DNA of 64,000 nt, from positions 49,471 through 113,470 of the forward strand of contig FZRB01000013.1 in the NCBI GenBank assembly GCA_900199595.1, given 5' to 3'. Positions 17,120 to 28,546 of the stretch are shown piece by piece. Every line of letters starts with the position of its first letter. Position 1 is the first letter of the stretch. Origin of the DNA: Lachnospiraceae bacterium. GTDB taxonomy: Bacteria; Bacillota; Clostridia; Lachnospirales; Lachnospiraceae. Below the pieces are notes generated by a model that worked only from the letters and a program-made list of their open reading frames with translations, did no database searches and had not been told where the DNA came from. Made by a program: the position numbers and the translations under genes.

Positions 17120-17175
17120 CAACTACCCCCTCGGTGACTAATATTACACCCCAATCAATTATACACCTGTTTTTT

Positions 17176-18075
17176 TTAACATGTCATAATTTTATATATT
17201 TCTTCTTTAGTTGGAAAATATTCCGAAAATGCACTGGCCGAGCCTGCGCTTACCCCAAGTTTAAATGCATACTGCAGATCTCCTGTCTCAAGATAGCCCG
17301 CTATAAAACCAGCTACCAGAGAATCCCCTGCACCGACTCCGTTTATCAGAGTCCCCTTCGGTGCATCCATCATAAAGACCGCTCTATCATTATTCAAATA
17401 AAATGCTCCGTCTCCTGCCATGGAAACGATTACATTTTCTGCTCCCATATCAAGGAGCTTTTCAGCATAGACTTTAGCTTCATCTGTTGTTTTTATCTCT
17501 ATATCAAACAATTCTCCCAGCTCGTCCAGATTAGGTTTCACGAGAAATGGTCTAGTTTTAAGAACATTCAGAAGCAGCTTTCCCGAGGCGTCGACTATGG
17601 TACGAACACCTTTATCTCCCAGCCTTTCAATAATATCACTATACATAGTCTCCGGCATGGATGAAGGAATACTGCCTGCAAGCACCAGGATATCATCCTT
17701 CTTTATGTTATCAATCCTGGTCCAGAGTTCGCCGATTGCCTTTTCGGATATCGCAGGACCGGATGAATTAATCTCAGTACCCTCAACAGACTTAAACTTT
17801 ATATTTATTCTTGAACAGCCCTCAGATAGTTTTATCTCTTCTGTATTGATTCCTATTTCTCTGATTCTTCTTGTTATCTCTTCACCCACAAAGCCTGCCG
17901 AAAAATAAATAGCAGTGCTGAGAATACCGAGATTACTCAAGACCGTGGATACATTTAACCCTTTCCCACCCGGAAGCATCATTTCAGAAGTGGTTCGGTT
18001 GGTGTACCCAAGTCTGAAGTTGTCAGTCCCTACAAAATAATCCAGGGACGGGTTGAATGTTACAGTGTATACCAT
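17176..18075 (-). CDS. fruK: 1-phosphofructokinase (PfkB family)
   Basis: The 299-residue PfkB-family kinase would phosphorylate fructose-1-phosphate to fructose-1,6-bisphosphate. Motifs are TFNPSLDYFV at the start, MLPGGKGLNVS (PfkB signature 1 region), VKPNLDELGELF and NGVGAGDSLVAGFIAGY (signature 2 with catalytic Asp). Tagatose-6-phosphate kinase is an alternative, but the adjacent DeoR regulator favours fructose metabolism. ATG 18075 has GAGGAG 7 nt upstream; a GTG at 18084 falls within that site. A terminator-like hairpin lies just upstream, so this gene probably heads the operon with deoR and the phosphopantetheinyl transferase. Confidence 0.85.
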   Translation of the reverse strand: MVYTVTFNPSLDYFVGTDNFRLGYTNRTTSEMMLPGGKGLNVSTVLSNLGILSTAIYFSAGFVGEEITRRIREIGINTEEIKLSEGCSRINIKFKSVEGTEINSSGPAISEKAIGELWTRIDNIKKDDILVLAGSIPSSMPETMYSDIIERLGDKGVRTIVDASGKLLLNVLKTRPFLVKPNLDELGELFDIEIKTTDEAKVYAEKLLDMGAENVIVSMAGDGAFYLNNDRAVFMMDAPKGTLINGVGAGDSLVAGFIAGYLETGDLQYAFKLGVSAGSASAFSEYFPTKEEIYKIMTC

Positions 18076-18098
18076 GCTATCCACTCCTCTTTATTCAC

Positions 18099-18140
18099 AA
18101 AAGATGACAACCTGAACCTGGTTCGCTGCTGTCATCTTTT
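18099..18140. terminator. bidirectional-looking terminator
   Basis: The stem AAAAGATGACA / TGTCATCTTTT (18099-18109 and 18130-18140) ends in T runs on both strands. It follows the stop of the gene at 18147 on the minus strand. Two other terminators in the window share the TGACA...TGTCA core (54272-54303 and 62165-62205). Confidence 0.8.
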
Positions 18141-18146
18141 TTCTGT

Positions 18147-19157
18147 TTACCAAAGGAAATCTGTTCCGATTATGTCGGCGCCGTAGCTTCTGATAATGTC
18201 TGCTTCATCGAAGCTGTTAACAGTAAAGACATAGGAAATGAGGCCGGCTTCCTTAAGCTCTGCTCCTATAGTTTCATTATAGGTTTCTTTTGCCGTACTG
18301 AAGCTGGTGATATTGTTATCCTTGCAATACTGGACAAACTGTTCCGTCGAATAGATGGATTCCTCTCTCATATCGTCGCTGTCATAATACATATTCAGAA
18401 GTGGAAAATCATAGGTCTCTTTTACAGCCTTCATCATATCCGTTGTACGTCCACCGGCGATGATTCTGTCAAGAACTCTTGAGTTATTCTCACAAGCAGC
18501 AACGATCAGTTTATAGAGCTTCTGGGTTGATTCATAGTCTCTGTTTCCTGCATCCACCATCAGATACATGTCATCATGCTTCTCCATAAATTTTGCTATA
18601 TCCGCAAAGCTTGTTGCGGTGTATTCACCCTGAATTCTGAAGGACATGAAGGTATCATAGGAGCAGGTATGATCCTGGAAGGAATAACCATTCTTTCTGA
18701 AGTAATCCATATCACTTTCAGTCATTTCCTCTCCATTTTCATCCTTAAATGGATAAGCCATTCCGATTCTTTCATTCCAGTCAGACTCAGTCCAGACGTT
18801 ATCCTGAGCACTATGGGCCAGAACAGGGACATCATCACTGGTATATGACACATCTGCCTCAAACAGTCTGTATCCTGCATTATAAGTAATATTGAGACTA
18901 TCTATTGAATTGATGTAGGTTTTGCTGTCCATTCCACCGAGAGCATGCAGCATATACTGAGAGCTCTCAACTGTCTTTTTATAATTTGTAACTGTATCCT
19001 CAATTTTTCTGTCCTGAACTTTTACCTCTACGACATTTCCATTTTGATCAACTATCGTCTGTTTCTTTGCACCGCAGGCAGTAAGGGAAATGATCAGTGC
19101 ACCGATTAAAATAAGCGAAAATGTTCTCTTTAAAATAATTTTTCCTCTTTTTTTCAT
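18147..19157 (-). CDS. lipoprotein with glycerophosphodiester phosphodiesterase-like domain
   Basis: The 336-residue protein has a lipoprotein signal with lipobox LTAC at residues 25-28, so it should be anchored outside the cell. The mature part resembles the GDPD TIM barrel: HALGGMDSKTYINSI, GYRLFEADVSYTSDDVPVLAHS (metal-binding E-A-D and the catalytic His), a central YLMVDAGNRD and a C-terminal FTVNSFDEAD with GADIIGTDF. These positions fit hydrolysis of glycerophosphodiesters or lipoteichoic-acid fragments. The first motif is HxLGG rather than the usual HRGG, so activity may differ. It is monocistronic, ending at the terminator at 18099-18140. Confidence 0.82.
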   Translation of the reverse strand: MKKRGKIILKRTFSLILIGALIISLTACGAKKQTIVDQNGNVVEVKVQDRKIEDTVTNYKKTVESSQYMLHALGGMDSKTYINSIDSLNITYNAGYRLFEADVSYTSDDVPVLAHSAQDNVWTESDWNERIGMAYPFKDENGEEMTESDMDYFRKNGYSFQDHTCSYDTFMSFRIQGEYTATSFADIAKFMEKHDDMYLMVDAGNRDYESTQKLYKLIVAACENNSRVLDRIIAGGRTTDMMKAVKETYDFPLLNMYYDSDDMREESIYSTEQFVQYCKDNNITSFSTAKETYNETIGAELKEAGLISYVFTVNSFDEADIIRSYGADIIGTDFLW

Positions 19158-19213
19158 GTTCTTTCTGAATTATTATCCTTTGGTCAGATCTCCAAAGAAT
19201 ATTTCTCCTTATA

Positions 19214-22042
19214 TTATAAATATTTTTTCAGATACCTTCCGGTATATGATTTCTTGTTCTTTATAACCTGTTCAGGAGTCCCCTCTGCTATTACGGTTCC
19301 TCCTGCATTCCCCCCTTCAGGCCCCATATCTATGATATAGTCAGCCTGTTTAATAACATCCATATTGTGTTCAATTACTACAACTGTATTTCCTGCATCT
19401 GCAAACTTCTGAAGTATCATCAGAAGCTTCTTTACATCATCAAAATGTAATCCCGTGGTAGGTTCATCAAGTATGTATATCGTATTTCCGGTACTTCTCT
19501 TCGATAGCTCAGTAGCGAGCTTTATTCGCTGCGCCTCACCACCGGACAGTGTAGTGGATGGCTGTCCCAGCTTGATGTAGCCAAGGCCTACATCCTGAAG
19601 TGTTTTTATCTTACGATAGATAGATGGAACTGCCTCGAAGAATTCGCAGGCTTCATCCACTGACATATCCAGCACTTCAAAAATACTTTTACCCTTATAC
19701 TTAACCTCAAGTGTTTCTCTGTTATATCTCTTTCCGTCACAGACCTCACAAGGCACATAAATATCCGGCAGGAAATGCATTTCTATCTTGTTGATACCAT
19801 CACCCTTGCAGGCCTCGCATCTTCCGCCCGGTACATTGAAGGAGAATCTTCCCTTGTTATATCCTGAAGCCTTGGCATCCTTGGTCTCCGCAAAAATACC
19901 TCTGATAAGATCAAATACCCCTGTATAGGTTGCAGGGTTGGAACGTGGAGTTCTTCCGATAGGTGACTGATCTATATCAATTACCTTATCAAGTGTTTCT
20001 GTACCGAGTATATCATCATGCTTTCCGGGCTTTATTCTTGCACGGTTCAGATCTCTCAGCAAGCTCTTTTTGAGAATCTCATTAATGAGAGAACTTTTTC
20101 CTGAACCCGACACACCTGTAACAACTGTGAAGATGCCCAGCGGAACCTTAACATCTATATTCTTAAGATTATTCTCCCGTGCTCCCTTAATGGTAAGCCA
20201 GCCAGTTGGAAGTCTTCTCTCTGAAGGAACCGGGATTATCTCCTTTCCACTGAGATACTGACCTGTTATTGATTCTTTACATTTTATCAGATCATCAACC
20301 TTACCGGTAGCTACGATCTCTCCACCATTTCTTCCTGCGCCCGGGCCTATATCAACTATATAGTCTGCAGCTCTCATGGTGTCTTCATCATGCTCTACAA
20401 CTATAAGAGTGTTGCCCAGCTCCTGAAGCCTCTTAAGAGATGCAATCAGTTTATCATTATCTCTCTGATGTAGACCTATGGAAGGTTCATCCAGTATATA
20501 GGTTACACCCACCAGACCGGAACCTATCTGAGTGGCAAGTCTGATTCTCTGAGCTTCACCTCCCGAAAGAGATGCTGTAGCACGGCTGAGGGACAGATAA
20601 TTAAGTCCCACATCCACCATGAATCTGAGTCTGGCTCTGATTTCCTTAAGGATATCCCTGCCTATCATAGCCTGTCTTTTAGTAAGCTCAAGACCTTCCA
20701 CATAATCGGCCAGCTCATCTATAGACATCTCAGTCATATCATATATATTCTTATCTCCTATAGTAACAGCAAGTGATGAAGGCTTAAGTCTCTTTCCTTC
20801 GCACACCTTACACGGAGTAAATGTCATAAAGGATTCGTAGTCCGTTCTTGCATCCTCAGAACCGGAGTATTTATAGCGTTCCTCTACATTTGCAATCAAG
20901 CCTTCAAATGGATGAGTAAATGTACTCCTCCTTGTTCTCTGACTCTGATAATGTATGGATACACGTTTCCCCCTTGTTCCATTAAGGATGACATCCTTTG
21001 CTTCTTCAGGAAGGTCTCTATAAGGAACATCCATCGAGAAGTCATAGGCCTCGGAAAGTGCAACAAGAAGCGAATGTGTAAAGGATTTGGGATCTCCGCT
21101 GGAGGCCCAGCCCGATACAGCTATAGCTCCTTCATTCAGAGTCCTCGACTTATCAGGGATCATCAGGTCCGGATCAAGTTTACGCTCCCAGCCTATACCT
21201 GTACATGCAGGACAGGCACCGAATGGATTATTGAAGGAAAAGGAACGTGGCTCGATCTCTTCAATGGAAACGTTGCAATAAGGACAGGAGAAGCTGTCTG
21301 AATAGGTATAGGTTTCTCCGTCTATCACCTCAACCTCAACTATTCCCTCCGCCTGCTTTAGAGCAGTTTCCAGAGAGCCTGCAAGTCTTGAGCTGATTCC
21401 TTCCTTGATGACCAGACGATCTACTACAATACTTATATTATGCTTGATATTCTTTTCTAGCTTTATCTCTTCATCAAGGGTATACATATTTCCGTCAACA
21501 ATAACACGGACAAAACCACTCTTCTTTGCACGCTGGAGCAGTTTCTCATGAGTACCCTTTCTTCCTCTGACCACAGGAGCAAGAACCTGGAACTTCGTCT
21601 TCTCGGGAAGCTCCATTATCTGGTCTACCATCTGGTCTACTGTCTGTCTCTCTATGATCCGTCCGCACTCAGGACAATGAGGCACACCTATTCTTGCATA
21701 GAGAAGTCTCAGATAATCATATATCTCGGTAACAGTACCCACTGTTGAACGCGGGTTCTTGTTGGTTGATTTCTGGTCAATGGAAATGGCAGGGGATAGT
21801 CCTTCTATGTTATCAACATCGGGCTTTTCCGCCTGTCCAAGGAACTGTCTTGCATAAGAAGAAAGAGACTCCATGTATCGTCTCTGTCCTTCTGCATAAA
21901 TGGTATCAAAGGCAAGTGAAGACTTGCCTGAACCTGACAGGCCTGTAAATACTATAAAATTATTTCGGGGAAGGGTTACGTCCACATTTTTTAAGTTATG
22001 CTCGCGGGCGCCCTTGATAGTGATATATTTTATTTCTTTCAT
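19214..22042 (-). CDS. uvrA: excinuclease ABC subunit A
   Basis: The 942-residue UvrA recognises DNA lesions with UvrB in nucleotide excision repair. Both ATPase modules are complete: [20 protein letters not shown] and [12 protein letters not shown] with [13 protein letters not shown], then [17 protein letters not shown] and [12 protein letters not shown] with [12 protein letters not shown]. Zinc-binding clusters are visible (CPECGRI, CPYC/CPAC and C-terminal CEACKGDG...[10 protein letters not shown]). The length is standard. It follows uvrB by 84 nt on the same strand. Confidence 0.98.
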   Translation of the reverse strand: MKEIKYITIKGAREHNLKNVDVTLPRNNFIVFTGLSGSGKSSLAFDTIYAEGQRRYMESLSSYARQFLGQAEKPDVDNIEGLSPAISIDQKSTNKNPRSTVGTVTEIYDYLRLLYARIGVPHCPECGRIIERQTVDQMVDQIMELPEKTKFQVLAPVVRGRKGTHEKLLQRAKKSGFVRVIVDGNMYTLDEEIKLEKNIKHNISIVVDRLVIKEGISSRLAGSLETALKQAEGIVEVEVIDGETYTYSDSFSCPYCNVSIEEIEPRSFSFNNPFGACPACTGIGWERKLDPDLMIPDKSRTLNEGAIAVSGWASSGDPKSFTHSLLVALSEAYDFSMDVPYRDLPEEAKDVILNGTRGKRVSIHYQSQRTRRSTFTHPFEGLIANVEERYKYSGSEDARTDYESFMTFTPCKVCEGKRLKPSSLAVTIGDKNIYDMTEMSIDELADYVEGLELTKRQAMIGRDILKEIRARLRFMVDVGLNYLSLSRATASLSGGEAQRIRLATQIGSGLVGVTYILDEPSIGLHQRDNDKLIASLKRLQELGNTLIVVEHDEDTMRAADYIVDIGPGAGRNGGEIVATGKVDDLIKCKESITGQYLSGKEIIPVPSERRLPTGWLTIKGARENNLKNIDVKVPLGIFTVVTGVSGSGKSSLINEILKKSLLRDLNRARIKPGKHDDILGTETLDKVIDIDQSPIGRTPRSNPATYTGVFDLIRGIFAETKDAKASGYNKGRFSFNVPGGRCEACKGDGINKIEMHFLPDIYVPCEVCDGKRYNRETLEVKYKGKSIFEVLDMSVDEACEFFEAVPSIYRKIKTLQDVGLGYIKLGQPSTTLSGGEAQRIKLATELSKRSTGNTIYILDEPTTGLHFDDVKKLLMILQKFADAGNTVVVIEHNMDVIKQADYIIDMGPEGGNAGGTVIAEGTPEQVIKNKKSYTGRYLKKYL

Positions 22043-22126
22043 CGTATCTTTATTTCTTTCTTACATTTCCGAAAAATAATCATTTGGAAAATGTGTACTT
22101 CGTGCTCTATTAATTGTTGTCACGTA

Positions 22127-24130
22127 TTATTTATCATAGTCACGCAGTTTTATCTTTAACTCTATCAGCTCGTCTCTTATGATCGCTGCAAGCTCGAAAT
22201 TAAGCTCTGTTGCGGCCTGATTCATCTTCTTGGTGAGACGATCTATCTCTTTGCCGAGTTCTTTCTTATTCATGAGATCAGGATCCTTACCGATCTTCTT
22301 CTTTCTGTCGGCAGCATCCTCCTCGGCAGCTTTCAGACTTGTAGAAATAAGTTCTCTTACAGCTTTTCTTATGGTCTGTGGTGTTATGCCATGCTCTTCA
22401 TTATACGTCTGCTGTATTTCACGACGTCTGTTAGTCTCATCTATGGCTTTTCTCATTGAGTCTGTTATTGTATCGGCATACATTATAACATGTCCGTCAA
22501 CATTTCGTGCAGCTCGTCCAATGGTCTGTATAAGCGAGGTTTCAGAACGAAGGAATCCTTCCTTATCTGCATCAAGAATTGCAACCAGTGTTATCTCAGG
22601 AATATCCAGACCTTCTCTTAACAGGTTTATTCCTACAAGCACATCAAAAACTCCCAGTCTCAGGTCTCTGACTATCTCCATTCGTTCGAGTGTATCTATG
22701 TCAGAATGAAGGTATTTAACCTTTATATCCAGGCCTCTCAGATAGTCTGTCAGCTCCTCGGCCATTCTCTTAGTAAGTGTAGTAACAAGAACCTTATTAC
22801 CCTTTTCAACCTCTTTGTTTATCTCACTGTACAGATCATCCACCTGCCCTGCAACAGGTCTTACGTCTATCTCCGGATCCAGAAGTCCCGTAGGTCTGAT
22901 TATCTGCTCAGCTCTCGCCTCTTCGTGTTCATCTTCGTAAGGTCCCGGAGTTGCAGAAACAAAAAGTATCTTATCTATCCTGTCTTCATATTCTTCAAAA
23001 TTAAGCGGTCTGTTGTCCATAGCCGATGGAAGTCTGAAGCCGAACTCAATAAGAGTTTCTTTTCTCTTCTTATTACCGCCAAACATACCTCTGACCTGAG
23101 GAAGTGTCTGATGGGACTCATCCACTATCATCAGATAATCGTCACCAAAGAAGTCTATAAGAGTATCCGGCGCCTCTCCCGGCTTTCCACCGGCAAGTAT
23201 ACGGGTATAGTTTTCTATACCTGAACAAAAACCGGTTTCCCGGAGCATTTCCATATCAAACTCTGTTCTTTCCTGTATCCGCTGCGCTTCAAGCAGCTTA
23301 TCATGAGACTTGAAATATACTATTCTTTCTCTCAGCTCATCATCAATTTCCTTAAGAGCTCTTTCCAGCTTATCCGGAGCGATAACATAATAAGAAGCAG
23401 GGAAAATGCATGTAAATGTAATGTCCCTCTTTATCTCTCCGGTGAGAGGATCAAACTCAGAAAGTCTATCTATCTCGTCTCCAAAAAACTCTATTCTTAT
23501 AGCTTCGCCATCTCTGTTAGCAGGTATTATGTCAACCACATCACCCTTTACCCTGAAGCTGCTTCTTTTGAAATCCACTTCATTTCTGGTGTACTGCATA
23601 TCCACAAGCTCTCTTATAAGGACATCTCTGTCAAGAGCCATTCCCGGACGAAGTCCCAGCATCATGGACTTATAATCTTCAGGATTTCCTATACCATATA
23701 TACAGCTTACTGAGGATACCACAACCACATCTTCCCTTTCGACCAGTGCCGAGGTTGCGCTGTGACGAAGCATATCTATCTCATCGTTTACTGATGAATC
23801 CTTTGCTATATAGGTATCCGTCGAAGGGACATATGCTTCCGGCTGATAATAATCGTAGTAGGAAACAAAATACTCAACCGCATTTTCCGGAAAAAATGCC
23901 TTCATCTCACCATACAGCTGAGCCGCCAGAGTCTTGTTGTGTGAGATGATAAGTGTCTTCTTACCGAGAGCTTTGATTACATTTGCCATGGTGAAGGTCT
24001 TACCTGAACCGGTAACTCCCAGAAGAGTCTGATGCTTCTTTCCATTTCTGAACCCATCAACAATAGCCTGAATTGCTTCAGGCTGATCTCCGGTTGGACT
24101 GTATTCTGAATGAAGGATAAATTCTGCCAA
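22127..24130 (-). CDS. uvrB: excinuclease ABC subunit B
   Basis: The 667-residue helicase-like UvrB verifies damage and loads UvrC. Motifs are [13 protein letters not shown] (Walker A), the [21 protein letters not shown] beta-hairpin region, [24 protein letters not shown] and a C-terminal UVR domain. The start is TTG at 24130: AGGAGA lies 7 nt upstream, the protein then begins at the family's usual point, and the next Met is about 47 residues in. A hairpin resembling a terminator stands 23 nt upstream. No GAAC-N4-GTTC SOS box was found in the short upstream gap. Confidence 0.97.
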   Translation of the reverse strand: MAEFILHSEYSPTGDQPEAIQAIVDGFRNGKKHQTLLGVTGSGKTFTMANVIKALGKKTLIISHNKTLAAQLYGEMKAFFPENAVEYFVSYYDYYQPEAYVPSTDTYIAKDSSVNDEIDMLRHSATSALVEREDVVVVSSVSCIYGIGNPEDYKSMMLGLRPGMALDRDVLIRELVDMQYTRNEVDFKRSSFRVKGDVVDIIPANRDGEAIRIEFFGDEIDRLSEFDPLTGEIKRDITFTCIFPASYYVIAPDKLERALKEIDDELRERIVYFKSHDKLLEAQRIQERTEFDMEMLRETGFCSGIENYTRILAGGKPGEAPDTLIDFFGDDYLMIVDESHQTLPQVRGMFGGNKKRKETLIEFGFRLPSAMDNRPLNFEEYEDRIDKILFVSATPGPYEDEHEEARAEQIIRPTGLLDPEIDVRPVAGQVDDLYSEINKEVEKGNKVLVTTLTKRMAEELTDYLRGLDIKVKYLHSDIDTLERMEIVRDLRLGVFDVLVGINLLREGLDIPEITLVAILDADKEGFLRSETSLIQTIGRAARNVDGHVIMYADTITDSMRKAIDETNRRREIQQTYNEEHGITPQTIRKAVRELISTSLKAAEEDAADRKKKIGKDPDLMNKKELGKEIDRLTKKMNQAATELNFELAAIIRDELIELKIKLRDYDK

Positions 24131-24152
24131 GATACTATCTCCTATTCAGTGT

Positions 24153-24179
24153 AAAAGAGCCATGCCTGCACATGACTCT
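24153..24179 (-). terminator. terminator-like hairpin between amylase gene and uvrB
   Basis: The 9-bp stem AGAGTCATG / CATGGCTCT (one G-T pair), loop 6 nt, is followed on the minus strand by TTTTACAC. It lies 5 nt after the amylase stop and 23 nt before the uvrB start. Confidence 0.6.
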
Positions 24180-24183
24180 AGTT

Positions 24184-26280
24184 TTACTGTTTAAGCTTGC
24201 ATACATATATTGAAGCTGAACCTTTCGGTGCAACTACTGTAAGTACATTGTTCTGAACCATATAGGTTTCATCTGACAGGTCGTAACCATCTGCCGAGGT
24301 AACCATGACCCTTTTCATGATCCTGTTATTACGAACCCCCAGCTCCCGAACATGAAGCTTTACTTCTTTATCAACAAAATCATTATTAATTATAACTGCA
24401 ACAGCCTGTTCACTATTAAATCTTCCGTAAGCGATCAGTCTGTGTTCTCCATGAAGGAACTTAAGTGATCCTGTACGAAGCGCTTCGAATCTGTTGTGAA
24501 TAGAAATAATATCCTTATGAAAATCTATCAGCGCTCTGTTCTCACGTCCCCATGGATAGGTTCGTCTGGAATCCGGATCTGTCCAGCCGCACAGTCCGGC
24601 CTCATCTCCATAATAAATAGTAGGAGCCCCTGGCCAGGTCATCTGGAATACAACAGCTTCACGCATTATGCCATAATTTACATTTTCATTTGCCGTTTCA
24701 GTTCCCAGAGTATTTATTCTTCCGACTCTGTGATTAGTTCTTGTCAAAAATCTTGAATGATCATGATTGGACAGCTCATTCATCGAACAATACAGAGAGT
24801 TATACATCATATAGGACATCCAGTTTCTGATGGAGCCTTTGAAGAAGTCCGCATTTCCCAGAAAATCTCCTCTGAACTCATCACTATGCTTCTCCACTCC
24901 GGTAAGAAACCATGTGATAGGCTCCATAAATGCGCCGTAATTCATTACTGTATCCCACTCATCACCATCCAGCCAGGCTTTAGGACTGTCATAGTGCTCT
25001 GCAAGAATAATGGCATTGGGATTGGCGTCCTTGACTGCTTTTCTAAAATCCTTCCAGAATTTGTGGTTGTATTCCGGAGAATATCCGAGATCTGCAGCAA
25101 CATCAAGTCTCCATCCGTCAACATTGTACGGTGGAGATACCCATTTACGTCCTATCTCGATTATATAATCATGGAGCTTTTCAGACTCCTCATAATTAAG
25201 CTTAGGGAGTGTATCATGTCCCCACCAGCCATTATAGCTTCCGTTATTGGGCCATGCATTTTCATCCATGAATTTGAAGAAGCTTCTGTATGGGCTGTCT
25301 GCCGATATATAAGCTCCCTTCTCATATTCCGGATTCTTATCATAGATTCCTTCTCTGTCCAGCCATTTATTGAAGGAACCACAATGATTAAATACTCCAT
25401 CAAGAATAATCCTGATGCCTCGTCTGTGAGCCTCCTCAACAAGGCGGATAAAAAGCTGATTTGAAGCCTCGAGATTGGCCTTGTTTGTTACTCTGTTTAT
25501 ATATCTTGTAGCCTGCTTATTATCCTGACACCAGTCCGGAAGCAGTTCTCCTTCGTCATAAACTATCTTTCCGATATGAGGATCTATGTAATCATAATCC
25601 TGGATATCGTACTTATGATTCGACGGTGAAACAAAAAGAGGATTGAAATAAATAGCCTCAACTCCGAGACCTTTCAGATAATCCATCTTATCTATAACAC
25701 CCTGCAGATCTCCGCCATAGAAATTGGCAACATCCATATTCTCGGGAACCTGATACCAGTCCTCTACATGATGAGACCTTCTTCCTACATAATAATACTC
25801 TCCATCCAGTACATCATTGGAGCTGTCACCTCTGCAGAACCTGTCTACATATATCTGATAAATAACTGCTCCTGTAGCCCAGTCAGGTGTCTTATAGCCC
25901 GGAACTATCTGGAAATCATAATCATGATTCGGATCTTTCAGAATTCCAAGTCTGTTATAGATTACATTTAATCGTCCTGAATGTACTTCAAAATAATATC
26001 TCAGTTTTTCCTGTATATCCGGAATCTCTATAGTATAAAAATCAAATATCTCATTATGCTCACTGCAGGTCATGGGTATATGCTCATCACCCATAACAAA
26101 ATCCACACCGTCCACATTGTTTCTTGCAGTCCTGAATTTTATCTTCACAGTATCTCCGTGTTCAGGCTCAGCAGGGCATACAAAATTCGGAGTTCCATCA
26201 CTGAAAAGAGCTCCGAAATTAAGTATAGTCGTAGAATTATATATATGACTAATCATGTTTAATATATTATTGTCCGACAT
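24184..26280 (-). CDS. GH13 alpha-amylase family enzyme (neopullulanase/cyclomaltodextrinase-like)
   Basis: The 698-residue protein has no signal peptide, so it should act on maltodextrins in the cytoplasm. Residues about 1-130 form an N-terminal beta domain like CBM34, followed by the GH13 barrel: AVIYQIYVDRF, GGDLQGVIDKMDYL, VEAIYFNPLF. Catalytic regions are DGWRLDVAADL (nucleophile Asp), IILAEHYDS (acid/base Glu) and NELSNHDHSRF (transition-state Asp). A C-terminal beta domain follows. The architecture fits GH13_20 enzymes. ATG 26280 is chosen with GGGAG 7 nt upstream; the longer frame start at 26322 lies near the predicted promoter. It is monocistronic with its own promoter and terminator. 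Confidence 0.9.
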   Translation of the reverse strand: MSDNNILNMISHIYNSTTILNFGALFSDGTPNFVCPAEPEHGDTVKIKFRTARNNVDGVDFVMGDEHIPMTCSEHNEIFDFYTIEIPDIQEKLRYYFEVHSGRLNVIYNRLGILKDPNHDYDFQIVPGYKTPDWATGAVIYQIYVDRFCRGDSSNDVLDGEYYYVGRRSHHVEDWYQVPENMDVANFYGGDLQGVIDKMDYLKGLGVEAIYFNPLFVSPSNHKYDIQDYDYIDPHIGKIVYDEGELLPDWCQDNKQATRYINRVTNKANLEASNQLFIRLVEEAHRRGIRIILDGVFNHCGSFNKWLDREGIYDKNPEYEKGAYISADSPYRSFFKFMDENAWPNNGSYNGWWGHDTLPKLNYEESEKLHDYIIEIGRKWVSPPYNVDGWRLDVAADLGYSPEYNHKFWKDFRKAVKDANPNAIILAEHYDSPKAWLDGDEWDTVMNYGAFMEPITWFLTGVEKHSDEFRGDFLGNADFFKGSIRNWMSYMMYNSLYCSMNELSNHDHSRFLTRTNHRVGRINTLGTETANENVNYGIMREAVVFQMTWPGAPTIYYGDEAGLCGWTDPDSRRTYPWGRENRALIDFHKDIISIHNRFEALRTGSLKFLHGEHRLIAYGRFNSEQAVAVIINNDFVDKEVKLHVRELGVRNNRIMKRVMVTSADGYDLSDETYMVQNNVLTVVAPKGSASIYVCKLKQ

Positions 26281-26312
26281 AATAATTCTCCCAACAATCC
26301 ACAGATAGGTGT

Positions 26313-26341
26313 AGTATACCACAAATTATCATTTGTATCAA
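26313..26341 (-). promoter_or_regulatory. promoter of the GH13 enzyme gene
   Basis: The minus strand reads TTGATA, 17 nt, TATACT, about 30 nt before the chosen ATG at 26280. Confidence 0.7.
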
Positions 26342-26367
26342 TTATTGGGCACTTTTTAAGCATTGTT

Positions 26368-28527
26368 TTACCCGATCTGGGCAGTGAAAAGATTATAGTA
26401 TATCCCCTTTCTTTCCAGAAGTTCAGCATGAGTACCTATTTCAGCTATCCTATGTCCGTCTATAACCATTATTCTGTCTGCATTTTTCAGTGTGGACAGG
26501 CGGTGTGCGATGGCAAAGGTTGTTTTACCATCAGTAAGTCTTTCAAGAGCTTTCTGTATCATAAATTCACTTTCAGTATCCAGACTCGAGGTAGCTTCAT
26601 CCAGAATCAGCAGTCGCGGATTCGGAAGGATTGCTCTTGCTATGGCGATACGCTGACGTTCGCCGCCTGAAAGGGTATGTCCCTTTTCACCTACATAGGT
26701 ATTGTAACCATCCGGAAGTCTGCTGATAAAATCATGCGCATTTGCCAGCTTGGCAGCCTTAATTATTTCAGCGATGGTTGCATCCGGTTTAGAGAATCTT
26801 ATATTATCGATAACAGTTCCGGAAAACAGAAATGTTTCCTGAAGAACAACTCCTATCTGAGAATGATATGAATTTCTATTAACTTCATTAAGATCATTTC
26901 CATCAATGAGAAGTTTTCCGTCATCAACCTTGTAGAGCCCCATCAGAAGATTGATCAGTGTAGATTTACCTGTTCCCGAAGCACCGACTATTCCTATCAT
27001 TTCACCCGGCTTAATAACAGCATTTATGTCCTCAAGCACAGGCTGATAGGACTTATAACCAAAGGTAGCATGGTCAAATGTAACCTCACCCTTTATATCT
27101 ATATCACTCATGTTTTCTGACTCTTCAGGTACATCCTGCGACAGGACATCATATATACGTTCCAGGCTGCTTGTAAGTCTGGAAAGCTCTCTCGGAAGTC
27201 TTCCCAGCCAGCCTATATACTGGAAAAGAAGCAGTGTGTAGGTAATAAACTGATAGAGTTCACCGGCTGACATTTTTCCGTCAAAGACATCCCTGCCTCC
27301 AAAGAAAACCACTATAACAACGCCCATTCCCATAAGCATTGATAATACAAAATCAAACAGTCCCCAGAACCTTTCATTTCTCTTCTGTATCAGAGCGAAA
27401 TCATTCGATACAGCTTTGAATCTTTCGGACTCTTCCTTCTCTTTTCCGTAGCTTTTTACAACACGCATTCCTGAGATCACATCCTGAAGATCACTTGCCA
27501 CATCATCATTTTTCTTAAACTGAAGATGAAAGATCCTATGAATGGTCTTTCTTAATGAAAGCATGAATACCGAAAGGATCGGCACAAGAATAAATGTAAG
27601 AAGAGCCAGCTTCACATTAAGGATCAGCATAAATATTACATCCCAGATAAAGATGAAAAGCACAGCAAAAAGATTGCAGAATACATCCTCCATGAATTCA
27701 CGGATAAATCTGGTATCCTGAGTTATTCTGTTAAGAAGCTCACCGGGTCTTCTGTCATTTATAAATTCCAAAGGCAGCTTCTGATATTTTTTGAAAAGAG
27801 ATACTCTGAGATCGGCAGATATTCTGGCTCCCAGTCTTGCCGATGCATTGCTCTTTAACACATTTACTATAACGATTCCCACACTCAGCATGAACATAAG
27901 TGAAAGGAATATAAGTGCCTGACGCATACCACCATTTTGTTGCAGCACATCATTTATAAGATGTTTTTGAATCTCAGGATTAAGCAGTGTTGTCACAGCA
28001 GCCAGTATCATCAGAATAAAGATACCAAAGAATTCTTTTTTATAAGGCGATGCCATCTTAATAAACACACTAAAGAAACCGCCCTCTTTCGAACATTTCG
28101 GGCAGTGCTTTGTACCCGGAATAGCTCGTCCGCATACAGGACAGATCTTCTCATATTCATTACTTACAACTTCCTCATATCTTCCTGATACCAGGATGTT
28201 GATTCCTCTGGCTATATAAGCATACCTGCTTAAATGTCTTGAAGAATAATGAACCAGAACCCTTTCAACACCCTTATGATTAGCCGTGAGTATTCCTCCT
28301 CCGACTCCGGGCTCTGCTGAAACGGACTTTATATCTTTAATTTCATAAACAGTTTTTTTCTCACCTCTGAATATATAGATTTTTTTAGTTGTTACCACTA
28401 CATAAGAATTATCTGTCCAGTTTCCGTCTTCATCTATATCCACCGGAACTGAGTAGTATATTCTCTCGTCGTCAGATAAGTTTAATTCTTTATCTATATA
28501 TTGAGGAAGTATATATTTTAGTATCAT
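26368..28527 (-). CDS. ABC exporter (fused permease/ATPase) with N-terminal PH-like and zinc-ribbon extension
   Basis: The 719-residue half-transporter has an unusual N-terminal extension of about 165 residues. A beta-rich PH-like segment is followed by a zinc ribbon (CPVCGRAI...CPKCSKEG) next to the first membrane helix. Six helices span about 170-440. The nucleotide-binding domain shows GASGTGKSTLINLL, LSGGERQRIAIARA and LLILDEATSSLD. It is the last gene of an operon with a DUF1854 protein and a second half-transporter, 19 nt after the former, so the two ABC proteins probably form a heterodimer. Such DUF1854-linked exporters have been described near cyanophycin genes in other bacteria, but no cphA is here. 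Substrate unknown. Confidence 0.85.
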   Translation of the reverse strand: MILKYILPQYIDKELNLSDDERIYYSVPVDIDEDGNWTDNSYVVVTTKKIYIFRGEKKTVYEIKDIKSVSAEPGVGGGILTANHKGVERVLVHYSSRHLSRYAYIARGINILVSGRYEEVVSNEYEKICPVCGRAIPGTKHCPKCSKEGGFFSVFIKMASPYKKEFFGIFILMILAAVTTLLNPEIQKHLINDVLQQNGGMRQALIFLSLMFMLSVGIVIVNVLKSNASARLGARISADLRVSLFKKYQKLPLEFINDRRPGELLNRITQDTRFIREFMEDVFCNLFAVLFIFIWDVIFMLILNVKLALLTFILVPILSVFMLSLRKTIHRIFHLQFKKNDDVASDLQDVISGMRVVKSYGKEKEESERFKAVSNDFALIQKRNERFWGLFDFVLSMLMGMGVVIVVFFGGRDVFDGKMSAGELYQFITYTLLLFQYIGWLGRLPRELSRLTSSLERIYDVLSQDVPEESENMSDIDIKGEVTFDHATFGYKSYQPVLEDINAVIKPGEMIGIVGASGTGKSTLINLLMGLYKVDDGKLLIDGNDLNEVNRNSYHSQIGVVLQETFLFSGTVIDNIRFSKPDATIAEIIKAAKLANAHDFISRLPDGYNTYVGEKGHTLSGGERQRIAIARAILPNPRLLILDEATSSLDTESEFMIQKALERLTDGKTTFAIAHRLSTLKNADRIMVIDGHRIAEIGTHAELLERKGIYYNLFTAQIG

Positions 28528-28546
28528 AATTCACTCTCATTTATTA

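Noticed and set aside
20912..21301. Plus-strand frame of 129 codons within uvrA
   Set aside because: It lies antisense to a fully conserved gene and has no family features.
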